A stretch of DNA of 64,000 nucleotides from Kluyvera intermedia (GTDB lineage: Bacteria; Pseudomonadota; Gammaproteobacteria; Enterobacterales; Enterobacteriaceae): positions 28,051 through 92,050 of the forward strand of contig NZ_JAKCNS010000017.1 in assembly GCF_021440345.1 (NCBI RefSeq), read 5' to 3'. The notes beneath the pieces are model-generated. The model made no database searches. It had not been told where the DNA came from and was given only the letters and a program-made list of their open reading frames with translations. The translations under genes were made by a program, and so were the position numbers. Of this stretch, positions 1 through 7,913 are shown piece by piece. How positions within the stretch are numbered: the stretch's first letter is position 1; every line of letters begins with the position of its first letter.

Positions 1-30
1 AAAAAACCGGCATCAGATGCCGGTTTTTTT
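1..30. terminator. Bidirectional intrinsic terminator
   Basis: The stem CCGGCATC/GATGCCGG is flanked by an A-tract on the left and a T-tract on the right, so it can work in both directions. It lies 1 bp beyond the stop of the small minus-strand gene at 32-172 and probably terminates it. What lies on the other side is outside the window. Confidence 0.85.
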
Positions 31-31
31 A

Positions 32-172
32 TTAAATTTTGCAGGCGTCGCCGCAGTCATCGTCAGCAACAATCGCCTGTGCTTTCTTGTCTGCATCGTC
101 CAGACGTTCTGCATTGCGCTCTTGCGCCTCTTCCAGCCCATCAAAGACCAGATTATTGAGATCTATTTCCAT
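32..172 (-). CDS. Small acidic hypothetical protein (46 aa)
   Basis: A 46-residue ORF starting ATG at 172, preceded on the minus strand by AGGTGAC four bases upstream, and followed at once by a strong terminator. The protein is very acidic. It has a predicted amphipathic helical middle (EEAQERNAERLDDADKKA, residues 14-31) and a CxxxC pair (C40, C44) near the end. There is no signal peptide or membrane segment. I do not recognise the family. The Shine-Dalgarno, compact ORF and tight terminator make it a likely real cytoplasmic small protein. The paired cysteines could bind metal or form a disulfide, but that is inference. Confidence 0.6.
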   Translation of the reverse strand: MEIDLNNLVFDGLEEAQERNAERLDDADKKAQAIVADDDCGDACKI

Positions 173-423
173 TCGTCACCTGTATTCAGATTGTTCTACA
201 CTCGTCACAGTATATTGCAAAAATGTTGATTGATGTAGCCACGAATGACATCAGACGCGATTGCAGCACAAAGCGCGCGTCGATAGTGAGTGGAGTTCCA
301 AATGTGTGATGTGGCGCGGCGAAAAAGCGCACATTGAGTACAAAAAACAGTCGATAACAAGCGAATACTGGAAACAGGAAAGCATATAACCTTGAAAACA
401 AAACCAGTTCGGAGGGATATGCA

Positions 424-630
424 ATGCAGAAACAGACTCCACAGGAATTAGCCAATTTTGATTTTCTGGCTCGCAGCTTTGCGCGTATGCAGTCGTTGGG
501 TCGACCTGTCGATATCCGTGCAGTCACGGGTAATATGAGCGAACAACAGGGTGCATGGTTCCGCGAGCGCTATGAACATTACCGAACGCAGGCTGTAAGG
601 GCGAAAGAGCAAACGCTAGAAGTATGTTAG
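424..630 (+). CDS. glgS: Surface composition regulator, GlgS/ScoR family
   Basis: A 68-residue protein with the GlgS signature: [12 protein letters not shown] at residues 11-22, [16 protein letters not shown] following, then an aromatic/arginine-rich [10 protein letters not shown] helix. E. coli GlgS is 66 aa with the same order. In E. coli GlgS (ScoR) is a small cytoplasmic protein that lowers motility and type 1 fimbriae and affects exopolysaccharide; an older idea tied it to glycogen synthesis. The start has a strong GGAGG eight bases upstream. K-12 carries glgS elsewhere, so this is either a relocated gene or a paralogue. Monocistronic, followed by two tandem terminators. Confidence 0.88.
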   Translation: MQKQTPQELANFDFLARSFARMQSLGRPVDIRAVTGNMSEQQGAWFRERYEHYRTQAVRAKEQTLEVC

Positions 631-637
631 TGATTAG

Positions 638-690
638 CGGGCCGAGTGGCCCGTTTTCGTTATTCGCGGGCACAATCAGGTGCCCGTTTT
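638..690 (+). terminator. Tandem intrinsic terminators after glgS
   Basis: Two consecutive hairpins, CGGGCC-GAGT-GGCCCG followed by TTTT (638-657) and CGGGCAC-N6-GTGCCCG followed by TTTT (667-690), follow the glgS stop by 7 and 36 bases. Confidence 0.8.
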
Positions 691-858
691 CATTTCTGCG
701 GAGCCACTTTTCATGTCGTAACACGTCTCGCGATTAATGAAATTTACTCATAGGTCAGTTCTTATTTCCCCGTCTAATCAATCATTCTTCTGCCCCCTAT
801 AATTCCCCTCATTCACCCGGCTTAGCGTATTGCACGCCACACTCCTGGAGACAACATC

Positions 859-1500
859 ATGCAAAGTGCACTCACTGTACGTCAGCAGGCCATGATCCCT
901 ATCGCGGCGCTAACCGCGTGCGGTGAAATGGAAAAATTGACCGTAGCGCTTAACGACGGGCTCGATGTCGGTCTGTGCGTTAATGAAATCAAAGAAGTGC
1001 TTATCCAGCTTTACGCCTACTGCGGTTTTCCACGCAGCCTGAATGGGTTGGGATGTTTTATGACGGTGGTTAACGCGCGTAAAGCCGCAGGAATGAAGGA
1101 CGAAGAGGGGGCTGTCGCGACACCGCCTCCTGCCGGCTGGGATAGCCTGGCAGCCGGTACGCTAACGCAAACGCAGTTAGTCGGGAAACCCGTCAGTGGC
1201 CCGCTATTTGAATTTGCACCAGCGATTGATGTTTATCTGAAAGCACATCTGTTTGGCGATATTTTCCAACGCGACGTGTTGGATTGGAAGGCGCGTGAGC
1301 TCGCAACCCTATCGGCGTTGGCGGCAGTGCCCGGTGCGGAAAATCAGCTCAAAAGCCATTTTGCAATTAGTCTGAATAACGGCATCACCCCGGAACAGTT
1401 TCAGGCCCTTGTCGCGGTACTGGCGGTGAAATGCTCCGCTGAAATGGCCGCAAATGCCAGCACGGTGCTGGCGCAATTCCTCAGTGAAATTTCCCTATAA
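859..1500 (+). CDS. Carboxymuconolactone decarboxylase-like protein
   Basis: A 213-aa cytoplasmic protein with two copies of the CMD/AhpD fold. The first covers roughly residues 5-80, with E43 and AYCGFPRSLN at 53-62. The second covers about 120-210, with ARELATLSALAAVPGAE and H167. Neither copy has the CxxC pair of AhpD peroxidases, so a decarboxylase, thiol-independent or purely structural role is more likely than alkylhydroperoxidase activity. GGAG in CTGGAGAC lies 11 bases before the ATG. The cupin gene follows 20 bp later on the same strand, a pairing often seen for CMD proteins, so the two form an operon probably acting on a small organic substrate. The substrate is unknown. Confidence 0.82.
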   Translation: MQSALTVRQQAMIPIAALTACGEMEKLTVALNDGLDVGLCVNEIKEVLIQLYAYCGFPRSLNGLGCFMTVVNARKAAGMKDEEGAVATPPPAGWDSLAAGTLTQTQLVGKPVSGPLFEFAPAIDVYLKAHLFGDIFQRDVLDWKARELATLSALAAVPGAENQLKSHFAISLNNGITPEQFQALVAVLAVKCSAEMAANASTVLAQFLSEISL

Positions 1501-1520
1501 TCAGAGACCACGGAGCAGTA

Positions 1521-1928
1521 ATGAACAAGATATTTGACGGTAACAGCGTTTTCCCTCGCGGAGAGAAAAATGAAGCGTATGCCAAATACTTCACCGGCAC
1601 GAGCTACCTGACCATGCTATCGCGTGAAGGCGTGACCATTGGCAACGTGGCGTTTGAGCCGGGTTGTCGCAACTTCTGGCATATTCATCATGAAGGCGGG
1701 CAGATTCTGCTGGTAACCGGTGGCCGTGGCTGGTATCAGGCATGGGGCGAATTGGCGCGTGAGCTGAAAACCGGCGATGTCGTGAATATCCCTGCGGGAA
1801 CCAAACATTGGCACGGCGCGGCACACGATAGCTGGTTCGCGCATATTGCGGTAGAAGTTCCGGCGCCAGGGGCGTCAAACGAGTGGCTTGAAGCCGTCAG
1901 TGACGAAGAGTACAACCTGTTACCCTAA
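1521..1928 (+). CDS. Cupin-domain protein
   Basis: A 135-aa single-domain cupin. Motif 1 is WHIHHEGGQ (H54, H56/H57, Q61) and motif 2 is PAGTKHWHGA (H96, H98), giving the usual metal-ligand set; a conserved G-D-V-V turn precedes motif 2. GGAG lies just upstream of the ATG. It follows the CMD-like gene by 20 bp and is surely co-transcribed. CMD-cupin pairs occur in many proteobacteria, commonly near oxidoreductases; the cupin may be an isomerase or dioxygenase-like partner. The function is inferred from fold only. Confidence 0.85.
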   Translation: MNKIFDGNSVFPRGEKNEAYAKYFTGTSYLTMLSREGVTIGNVAFEPGCRNFWHIHHEGGQILLVTGGRGWYQAWGELARELKTGDVVNIPAGTKHWHGAAHDSWFAHIAVEVPAPGASNEWLEAVSDEEYNLLP

Positions 1929-2033
1929 CGGCGTCAAAACAGAAGGCCTGCAGGTACTATGCCAATAGTATTCTCCGCCTTTGACATTGTGCTTTTGTGT
2001 TACATATCGCCAAAACCTCAATAAAACCATGGT

Positions 2034-2039
2034 TATAAT
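2034..2039 (+). promoter_or_regulatory. Candidate -10 element for the pspE-like gene
   Basis: A perfect TATAAT sits 29 bases before the start codon. The -35 at the right spacing is poor (CAAAAC). A better TTGACA at 1981-1986 is too far upstream to pair with it. This is a weak assignment. Confidence 0.4.
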
Positions 2040-2067
2040 GCAGGTTCTACAACCAATGGAGAGGAAA

Positions 2068-2409
2068 ATGATGCGCGTACAGGTTCGATTACTGAAAAAC
2101 GCTATGCTTGCTAGCGCCATGCTGATGGCATCCACGGCCGTGTGGGCTGCGGAACACTGGATTGATGTTCGTACCCCGGATCAGTACCAGCAAACGCACG
2201 TGCAGGGCGCGGTGAACATCCCACTCAAGCAACTTGAGCAGCGTATTGGCGAAGTGACCCAGGATAAAAATGATACGCTGTATCTGTACTGCAATACCGG
2301 AAATCAGTCAGGCAAGGCCGAAACGCTGTTGCAGAAGATGGGCTACAAAAATGCGGTAAACGAAGGTGGACTGAAGGACGTTGAGAAGAAAACAACGTTA
2401 GTAAAATAA
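2068..2409 (+). CDS. pspE: Periplasmic rhodanese (thiosulfate sulfurtransferase), PspE-like
   Basis: A 113-aa single rhodanese domain with an N-terminal signal peptide (residues 1-27, cleaved after VWA; the mature protein starts AEHWIDVR). The active-site loop is YCNTGNQSG with catalytic C75, and GGLKD near the end matches E. coli PspE, which is periplasmic and moves sulfane sulfur from thiosulfate to cyanide in vitro. The start is the first of two adjacent ATGs, with GGAGAGG upstream. The open frame extends further 5' but that part lacks a ribosome site and would bury the signal peptide. In E. coli pspE ends the phage-shock operon; here it stands alone, so it is a PspE-type paralogue. Confidence 0.85.
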   Translation: MMRVQVRLLKNAMLASAMLMASTAVWAAEHWIDVRTPDQYQQTHVQGAVNIPLKQLEQRIGEVTQDKNDTLYLYCNTGNQSGKAETLLQKMGYKNAVNEGGLKDVEKKTTLVK

Positions 2410-2505
2410 ACCTTCGCCGTGCGTAATCAGTCAATTCACTTACAACAGAATCCCGGCGCTCCGCAAAGGAGTGGTAGCGGTTGGCGTAAAGGTCTGCTCG
2501 CTGCT

Positions 2506-2524
2506 AGCCTGAATTATTCAGGCT
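2506..2524. repeat. Short inverted repeat between pspE-like and ABM genes
   Basis: AGCCTGAA-TTA-TTCAGGCT is a perfect 8-bp stem with a 3-base loop. No T-tract directly follows (CTGGGGTTTT), so it may be a weak terminator or an mRNA 5' structure for the ABM gene. Confidence 0.4.
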
Positions 2525-2569
2525 CTGGGGTTTTGTCTCAGGGCATCCTCGATACAGCAAGGATTTCCA

Positions 2570-2887
2570 ATGAGTGAAGTTAAGATTGTTGCCACGCTGA
2601 CGCCTTTTCCTGAACACATCGACATTATCCGCAAAGCGGCGCAAGCCATGGTGCCGTTAACGCATCAGGAAGCCGGGTGCCTGCAATACTGTTTGCATGA
2701 GAGCCGGGCAATTCCCGATGTTCGCGAACTGGCAAATGAGGGCGCGGTGTCATTTGTGTTTATTGAGCGCTGGAAATCGGAGCAAGATTTGGTGAAGCAC
2801 GTCGCGATGTCATATCACGATGATTTTCTGGAAACGCTGGATGGAAAACTGGAAAGTATCAGCGTTCAACGCTTGACCGAGCTATAG
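2570..2887 (+). CDS. ABM-domain protein (putative quinol monooxygenase family)
   Basis: A 105-aa dimeric alpha-beta barrel (ABM) fold: KIVATLTPFPEHID strand/helix, then AGCLQYCLHES, FVFIERWKSEQDL and a closing HVAMSYHDDF helix. These are the family landmarks of small YgiN-type cofactor-free monooxygenases and related proteins. AAGGA lies nine bases upstream of the ATG. Nothing flanking names a substrate; the tRNA-Val cluster follows on the opposite strand. A second, distantly similar ABM gene is at 61274-61576. Confidence 0.75.
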   Translation: MSEVKIVATLTPFPEHIDIIRKAAQAMVPLTHQEAGCLQYCLHESRAIPDVRELANEGAVSFVFIERWKSEQDLVKHVAMSYHDDFLETLDGKLESISVQRLTEL

Positions 2888-2921
2888 AAAGTAGGGGATT
2901 TAAACAGAACTGGAAGATTTT

Positions 2922-2947
2922 GCACCATATCAGAGAAGATATGGTGC
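2922..2947. repeat. 10-bp inverted repeat containing the tRNA-Val 3' end
   Basis: GCACCATATC (2922-2931) and GATATGGTGC (2938-2947) are perfect complements with a 6-base loop. The right arm includes the encoded GCACCA terminus of the last tRNA-Val, so the tRNA precursor tail can fold back on its own CCA end. Confidence 0.7.
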
Positions 2948-3018
2948 GTCCGAGTGGACTCGAACCACCGACCCCCACCATGTCAAGGTGGTGCTCTAAC
3001 CAACTGAGCTACGGACGC
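2942..3018 (-). tRNA. valW: tRNA-Val (anticodon GAC), distal copy
   Basis: A 77-nt cloverleaf with encoded CCA. Acceptor GCGTCCG pairs with CGGACGC; the D arm is AGCTCAGTTGGTTAGAGC; the anticodon stem-loop CCACCTTGACATGGTGG carries GAC; the T arm GGTGG-TTCGAGT-CCACT is intact. It decodes GUC/GUU valine codons. Last of three tandem copies separated by 4 bases. K-12 has two such genes, valV and valW, at this place. Confidence 0.97.
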
Positions 3019-3022
3019 ATAA

Positions 3023-3099
3023 TGGTGCGTTTAATTGGACTCGAACCAACGACCCCCACCATGTCAAGGTGGTGCTCTAACCAACTGAGCTATAAACGC
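3023..3099 (-). tRNA. valV: tRNA-Val (anticodon GAC), middle copy
   Basis: The same 77-nt structure as its neighbours with encoded CCA and anticodon GAC. The acceptor here is GCGTTTA paired with TAAACGC, so the difference from the other copies is fully compensated. It lies 4 bases from each neighbour in one transcription unit. Confidence 0.97.
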
Positions 3100-3103
3100 A
3101 TAA

Positions 3104-3180
3104 TGGTGCGTTCGATTGGACTCGAACCAACGACCCCCACCATGTCAAGGTGGTGCTCTAACCAACTGAGCTACGAACGC
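3104..3180 (-). tRNA. tRNA-Val (anticodon GAC), promoter-proximal copy
   Basis: A 77-nt tRNA-Val(GAC), first in the transcript. The acceptor GCGTTCG pairs with CGAACGC, and CCA is encoded. It is the additional copy relative to the two-gene K-12 array. Confidence 0.97.
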
Positions 3181-3199
3181 AATGTTGCTTGCGGCAACG

Positions 3200-3235
3200 G
3201 GGACGAATATTAGCGGCAGTCACCGGTTGTGGCAA
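3200..3235 (-). promoter_or_regulatory. Promoter of the tRNA-Val cluster
   Basis: On the minus strand TTGCCA (3230-3235), a 17-base spacer and TAATAT (3207-3212) form a near-consensus sigma-70 promoter. It is followed by a C-rich discriminator (CGTCCCC), the type linked to stringent and growth-rate control of stable RNA genes. It sits just upstream of the first tRNA. Confidence 0.75.
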
Positions 3236-3404
3236 GCGGAAAATGTTTGATTTCACACGACTGGAGAACTTTTGCCCATCTCTGGCGTATTTTCCCGCAA
3301 TGTCAGCGATTCCGTTGATCTCTCTCGATTTTAGCCACGTTATTTTTCACGGTTACGCTCAGCAATCGGTGCGAAATACATTTCGATGTCTATTGTTGCA
3401 GTAC

Positions 3405-3427
3405 GAAATGTTATGTTATAACATTTT
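3405..3427. promoter_or_regulatory. Zur box upstream of zinT
   Basis: GAAATGTTATGTTATAACAT followed by TTT is a 23-bp palindrome matching the enterobacterial Zur operator (GAAATGTTATANTATAACATTTC) at nearly every position. It lies 34 bp before the zinT start, so zinT should be repressed by Zur when zinc is plentiful. Confidence 0.9.
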
Positions 3428-3460
3428 ACACTTAATGCATCGGATAAGGATAAAACGCGG

Positions 3461-4108
3461 GTGAAACATTCAGGTAAATTTGCGCTGGCGGTTACGGCGC
3501 TATTGATTGGCGGCCAGGCACTGGCGCATGGACATCACGACCACGGCAAGCCGTTAACGGCAGTGGAACAAAAGGCGGCAGAGGGCATTTTTAATCTCAA
3601 TGATGTGAAAGACCGTCCGCTTACCGACTGGGAAGGGATATGGGAATCGGTGAATGGCTATTTGTTATCCGGGGACTTAGACCCGGTTTTCCGCCAAAAG
3701 GCTGAAAAACAGCAGGGTAAAACTTTCGCGGAAATTAAAGAGTACTACCGCAAGGGGTATGCAACCGACGTCAACATGATCGGCATCGAAAATGGTGTGA
3801 TGGAGTTTCACGTCGGCGATAAGGTGAACAGCTGCCAGTATCGTTATGCCGGGCATAAAGTATTGACCTACGCATCCGGAAAGCAGGGTGTTCGCTACCT
3901 GTTTGAGTGTCAGCAGGCCAATACCGGGGCCCCGAAATACGTGCAGTTTAGCGACCATATCATTGCGCCACGCAAATCCGCACATTTCCACATTTTTATG
4001 GGTAATCAGTCGCAGGAAGCGTTGCTGGCGGAGATGGACAACTGGCCGACGTATTACCCGTACCAGTTGACCAGGCAGCAGGTCGTTGATGAGATGCTGC
4101 ATCACTAA
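3461..4108 (+). CDS. zinT: Periplasmic zinc-binding protein ZinT
   Basis: A 215-aa protein with a cleavable signal peptide (1-22, ending ALA) followed at once by the flexible zinc-binding HGHHDHG (23-29). The calycin-like body follows, with the conserved SAHFHIFMG histidine cluster near the C-terminus. ZinT binds periplasmic zinc and helps ZnuABC uptake under scarcity. The start is GTG at 3461, with AAGGA about eight bases upstream; the preceding ATG-initiated frames are not in phase. A Zur box lies immediately upstream. In K-12 zinT is elsewhere on the map, so this is a relocation or insertion next to the tRNA cluster. Confidence 0.96.
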   Translation: MKHSGKFALAVTALLIGGQALAHGHHDHGKPLTAVEQKAAEGIFNLNDVKDRPLTDWEGIWESVNGYLLSGDLDPVFRQKAEKQQGKTFAEIKEYYRKGYATDVNMIGIENGVMEFHVGDKVNSCQYRYAGHKVLTYASGKQGVRYLFECQQANTGAPKYVQFSDHIIAPRKSAHFHIFMGNQSQEALLAEMDNWPTYYPYQLTRQQVVDEMLHH

Positions 4109-4121
4109 GGTGTTGTTGCGT

Positions 4122-4152
4122 AAGCCCGGTGTGGTGATGTCTCACCGGGCTT
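4122..4152. terminator. Terminator between convergent zinT and mdtK
   Basis: AAGCCCGGTG pairs with CACCGGGCTT around an 11-base loop. It lies between the two convergent stops and may serve both genes. Confidence 0.7.
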
Positions 4153-4161
4153 AAGGTCGTT

Positions 4162-5535
4162 TTAGCGCGCCGCGCGCTGGAGGATGACCGTCGCAGGCTG
4201 ACGTTGCAGGAAACGCATACGCCACATCATTAACACTGCCGCCGACGTCAGACCAATAATAAAGCCCCACCAGAAGCCAGCCGGGCCCATTCTTTCGACG
4301 ACCAGATCGGTCAGCGCCAGCACATAGCCGCACGGTAGGCCCAGTACCCAGTAAGCGATAAAGGTAATAAAGAAGATCGAGCGTGTATCTTTATAACCGC
4401 GCAGAATGCCGCTGCCGATAACCTGCACTGAGTCGGAAATCTGATACAGCGCCGCCAGCAACATCAGTTGAGCGGCCAGCGTCACAACCTCAGGATTATC
4501 GTTATACAGCAGGGCAATATGTGTCCGCATCACGGTGGTGAAAATGGCGGTGCACATTGCCATACAAATCCCCACGCCCAGACCGGTCCGCGCGGAAACC
4601 TGTGCATCAGGCGTGGAGCCTTGCCCAAGCCGGTAGCCGACACGGATGGTGACGGCGGCGGCAAGCGACATTGGCAGAACGAACATCAGCGAGCTGAAGT
4701 TCAGCGCAATCTGGTGGCCCGCGACGTCGACGATCCCCAGTGGCGATACCAGCAGGGCGACCACGGCGAACAGCGTGACTTCGAAGAACAGCGCCAGCGC
4801 GATCGGCAGACCCAGGGTGGTCAGACGCTTGAGAATGACTGGATCCGGGCGGGCAAAACGTTCTTTATTACGGATGTCACGCATCGAACCCGCGTGACGA
4901 ACGTAATAAAACATGCTGAAGAACATCACCCAGTATACCGAGGCCGTGGCCACGCCACAGCCCACGCCGCCGAGTTCCGGCATGCCAAAATGGCCGTAAA
5001 TAAAGATGTAGTTCACTGGGATATTGACCAGCAGGCCAATAAAGCCCATCACCATGCCAGGCTTAGTTTTTGCCAACCCTTCGCACTGGTTACGCGCCAC
5101 CTGGAAACAGAGATAGCCTGGTGCACCCCACAGCAGCGCACGCAGGTAGCCTACGGCTTTGTCCGCCAGCGCTGGGTCAATGTTATGCATTGAGCGAATA
5201 ATGTAGCCCGCATTCCACAGCACTACCATTATCAGCACTGAGACAAATCCCGCCAGCCAGAAACCTTGACGCACCTGTTGTGCGATACGATCGCGACGAC
5301 CCGAGCCGTTAAGCTGAGCGATAACTGGCGTCATGGCCAGCAGTAAACCGTGACCAAAGAGGATGGCCGGCAGCCAGATAGAGGTACCGATCGCTACCGC
5401 AGCCATGTCGGTAGCACTGTAGCCACCTGCCATAACGGTATCGACGAATCCCATTGCCGTTTGGGCAACCTGCGCAAGGATTACCGGGATAGCCAGAGAT
5501 AATAACTGACGCGCTTCGACAAAGTACTTCTGCAC
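4162..5535 (-). CDS. mdtK: Multidrug/Na+ antiporter MdtK (MATE family)
   Basis: A 457-aa inner-membrane protein with about 12 membrane segments in two MATE repeats, the same length as E. coli MdtK and collinear with it (for example [16 protein letters not shown] near residue 29 and [17 protein letters not shown] near 97). MATE pumps export cationic drugs such as norfloxacin and ethidium using Na+ or H+ gradients. The next gene, ribE, is divergent, with a 250-bp gap. No frameshift or missing segment. Confidence 0.97.
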   Translation of the reverse strand: MQKYFVEARQLLSLAIPVILAQVAQTAMGFVDTVMAGGYSATDMAAVAIGTSIWLPAILFGHGLLLAMTPVIAQLNGSGRRDRIAQQVRQGFWLAGFVSVLIMVVLWNAGYIIRSMHNIDPALADKAVGYLRALLWGAPGYLCFQVARNQCEGLAKTKPGMVMGFIGLLVNIPVNYIFIYGHFGMPELGGVGCGVATASVYWVMFFSMFYYVRHAGSMRDIRNKERFARPDPVILKRLTTLGLPIALALFFEVTLFAVVALLVSPLGIVDVAGHQIALNFSSLMFVLPMSLAAAVTIRVGYRLGQGSTPDAQVSARTGLGVGICMAMCTAIFTTVMRTHIALLYNDNPEVVTLAAQLMLLAALYQISDSVQVIGSGILRGYKDTRSIFFITFIAYWVLGLPCGYVLALTDLVVERMGPAGFWWGFIIGLTSAAVLMMWRMRFLQRQPATVILQRAAR

Positions 5536-5786
5536 GTTAACACCTGTATTGTTGTTATTTATTCTCGCCGTACAGCGGGTACGGGAGACAGAAAAGCCGC
5601 CTTAACCGGCAGCAAGAAGAATAAATAGAGGAATTGCTCCAACATTGTAGCGAGGATTTGCTATTAATCTAGTCAAAAAATGAGAGCCAGGTCGTGGAAG
5701 GTAGCAACCTGTTTTATCAACTGCTATTGTGCGTAGCAGATGAATCGGTAGACGTACCGAAATGATGATTAACAGGAGTTAACTGC

Positions 5787-6428
5787 ATGTTCACTGGTAT
5801 TGTGCAGGGCACGGCAAAAATCGTGTCCATTGATGAAAAACCGAACTTCCGCACCCACGTGGTCGCGCTGCCTGAGCACATGCTGGCAGGGCTGGAAACC
5901 GGCGCTTCGGTCGCCCATAACGGCTGCTGCTTAACGGTGACGGAAATTAACGGTGACCAGATTAGCTTTGACCTGATGAAAGAGACGTTGCGCATCACCA
6001 ATTTGGGTGACGTGAAAGAAGGGGATTTAGTCAACGTTGAGCGCGCGGCGAAATTCAGCGATGAAATCGGCGGACACTTAATGTCTGGCCATATTATGAC
6101 CACCGCAGAAGTTGCGAAGATTCTTACCTCTGAAAACAATAAGCAGATTTGGTTTAAAATTCAGGACCCGGCGCTGATGAAGTATGTCCTGTATAAGGGC
6201 TTCATTGGCATTGATGGCATCAGCCTGACGGTCGGCGAAGTCACGGCAACCCGTTTCTGTGTTCATCTGATTCCGGAAACGCTGGAGCGTACGACGCTGG
6301 GCAAAAAACGTCTGGGCGATCGCGTCAACATTGAAATTGACCCGCAAACGCAGGCGGTTGTTGATACCGTTGAACGTGTAATGGCGGCAAAAGAAGCGGC
6401 GCTGCAGGCTGCGTCGGAAGAGAAGTAA
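5787..6428 (+). CDS. ribE: Riboflavin synthase, alpha subunit
   Basis: A 213-aa protein with the duplicated lumazine-binding fold: an N-terminal domain starting MFTGIVQG (1-97) and a second repeat from about residue 98 ([15 protein letters not shown]). It dismutates two 6,7-dimethyl-8-ribityllumazine molecules to riboflavin and a pyrimidinedione, the last riboflavin step. AGGAG lies upstream of the ATG. It is called ribC in some E. coli annotations. No FMN riboswitch was seen in the 250-bp upstream gap. Confidence 0.97.
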   Translation: MFTGIVQGTAKIVSIDEKPNFRTHVVALPEHMLAGLETGASVAHNGCCLTVTEINGDQISFDLMKETLRITNLGDVKEGDLVNVERAAKFSDEIGGHLMSGHIMTTAEVAKILTSENNKQIWFKIQDPALMKYVLYKGFIGIDGISLTVGEVTATRFCVHLIPETLERTTLGKKRLGDRVNIEIDPQTQAVVDTVERVMAAKEAALQAASEEK

Positions 6429-6431
6429 TAA

Positions 6432-6461
6432 GAAAACGCCTGCGCCAGAACGGTGCAGGCG
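6432..6461 (-). terminator. Terminator of cfa
   Basis: CGCCTGC/GCAGGCG stem (6437-6443 and 6455-6461), followed on the minus strand by TTTTCT. It lies between the convergent ends of ribE and cfa. Confidence 0.65.
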
Positions 6462-6468
6462 AGAACCC

Positions 6469-7617
6469 CTAGCGGGCGACCCGCAGACCTTGCTCAACTC
6501 CACGAGAGAACATCACCTGCCACAGCTGGATATCGCGAGCGCGAAACGCACCGGCGCAGGCGTTGAGATAATAGCTGAACATACGTTTGAATCGTTCGGA
6601 ATAGTTGTCCGCGATCTCAGGCCAGCTGGCAACAAAACGTTCATACCAGGCCATCAGCGTCGTATCGTAGTCAGCGCCAAAGTTGTGCCAGTCTTCCATC
6701 ACAAAGTGGGGCTCGCTGGCGTGCGCAATCTGGCGTACTGAGGGTAAACAACCATTCGGGAAGATGTATTTGTTAATCCAGGGGTCGACGTTGTTGTCGG
6801 TTTTTTTCGAACCAATGGTGTGTAGTAAAAACAGTCCGTCGGGTTTTAAATTACGGTCGACGACGGAAAAATAAGTGTCATAGTTTTTCGGTCCCACGTG
6901 CTCAAACATCCCGACAGAGACAATGCGGTCAAACTGTGCGTCAAGGTCGCGGTAATCCTGTAGCAGAATCTCCACATCCAGCTTTTCACAGCGCGCTTGC
7001 GCAAGTTTCTGCTGCTCGGCGGAAATAGTAACGCCGGTCACGCTGACGTGATAGTTCTTTGCCATATATGCCGCCAGTCCACCCCAGCCGCAGCCAATAT
7101 CCAGCACCTGCATACCGGGTTGCAGCTGCAGTTTCTGGCAAATCAATTCCAGCTTAGCCTGTTGCGCTTCTTCCAGCGTTTGCGCATCTTTCCAGTAACC
7201 GCAGGAGTATTGCATATAAGGGTCAAGCATACGGGTGAACAGATCGTTGCCGAGATCGTAGTGTTCTTTCCCGACCTGCCAGGCGCGTTTTCGGCTTTGC
7301 AAATTGAATAAGCGTGCTCCCGCAATGCGGAGCGTATCTTTAAAGTGATGAGGGAGTTGGTTTTCTAATCCTGCACGCAGCACCTGGTCGAAAAAGAGAT
7401 CCAGACGGTCGCATTCCCACCAACCATCCATATAACTTTCGCCAAGGCCGAGCGAACCTTCTTGCAGTACTCGTTTAAAAAACTGTGGATTTTTGACCTG
7501 TATATCGCAGGGTGCATTGCCGTTGATTTCAATGTCAGCTCGGCTAAGCAGCTCGCTAACGATACGATACCAGTCATCATCCGGTACGTTTACTTCTTCT
7601 ATACACGATGAGCTCAT
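6469..7617 (-). CDS. cfa: Cyclopropane-fatty-acyl-phospholipid synthase
   Basis: A 382-aa protein, the same length as E. coli Cfa. It has an N-terminal lipid-associated domain (1-115) and a SAM methyltransferase domain whose motif I, VLDIGCGWGG, is at 171-180. The conserved YSCGYW (C139) and HFGA-type active-site region are present. Cfa adds a methylene from SAM across cis double bonds of membrane phospholipids, giving acid tolerance in stationary phase. In E. coli transcription uses sigma-70 and sigma-S promoters in the upstream gap; the 296-bp upstream gap here allows the same but I could not fix the elements. Confidence 0.97.
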   Translation of the reverse strand: MSSSCIEEVNVPDDDWYRIVSELLSRADIEINGNAPCDIQVKNPQFFKRVLQEGSLGLGESYMDGWWECDRLDLFFDQVLRAGLENQLPHHFKDTLRIAGARLFNLQSRKRAWQVGKEHYDLGNDLFTRMLDPYMQYSCGYWKDAQTLEEAQQAKLELICQKLQLQPGMQVLDIGCGWGGLAAYMAKNYHVSVTGVTISAEQQKLAQARCEKLDVEILLQDYRDLDAQFDRIVSVGMFEHVGPKNYDTYFSVVDRNLKPDGLFLLHTIGSKKTDNNVDPWINKYIFPNGCLPSVRQIAHASEPHFVMEDWHNFGADYDTTLMAWYERFVASWPEIADNYSERFKRMFSYYLNACAGAFRARDIQLWQVMFSRGVEQGLRVAR

Positions 7618-7838
7618 AGCTTCTCCATCCCGACCTGATGATCAGAACCTTAAAACAGCGTAGACGCTTTTTTCTGGTTGTGAGAAATGTCACGAAAAAT
7701 TCGTGAGCCTGCTATCCGACGTAGCATAAGGAAAGGGAAGACCCCCTTGCCGAAAGCCTGTCCATGGTTTAACGGGTGGCATCCTGCCGCCGCTCAGTAA
7801 GTCCAATGTATATTAATTATGTGATGCCGATCCAGTAT

Positions 7839-7880
7839 AGGACGCTAAGTTGGTTGATTCAATAAAAAACTTAGCGTCCT
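7839..7880. repeat. Perfect 12-bp inverted repeat upstream of cfa
   Basis: AGGACGCTAAGT (7839-7850) and ACTTAGCGTCCT (7869-7880) are exact complements around an 18-base A/T-rich loop. It lies 34 bp after the punC stop and about 220 bp before the cfa start. There is no T-tract on the minus strand after it, so it is a poor intrinsic terminator. The rest of the 7618-7913 gap holds no ORF. Confidence 0.7.
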
Positions 7881-7913
7881 AACGGTTTGGCATGGCATTG
7901 ATATGCGTGATGA

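Noticed and set aside
2942..3018. Possible integration site with a duplicated tRNA 3' end
   Set aside because: The only repeat of the 3' end is inverted (part of a hairpin). No direct duplicate, integrase or prophage gene was seen.
2920..3213. An ORF made of three similar blocks, and a CRISPR-like pattern of repeats
   Set aside because: The repeats are the three tRNA-Val genes (77 nt each, 4-nt spacers). There are no unique spacers of CRISPR length and no cas genes.
5536..5786. FMN riboswitch before ribE
   Set aside because: The conserved RFN core segments are not visible; in E. coli the riboswitch is upstream of ribB, not this gene.
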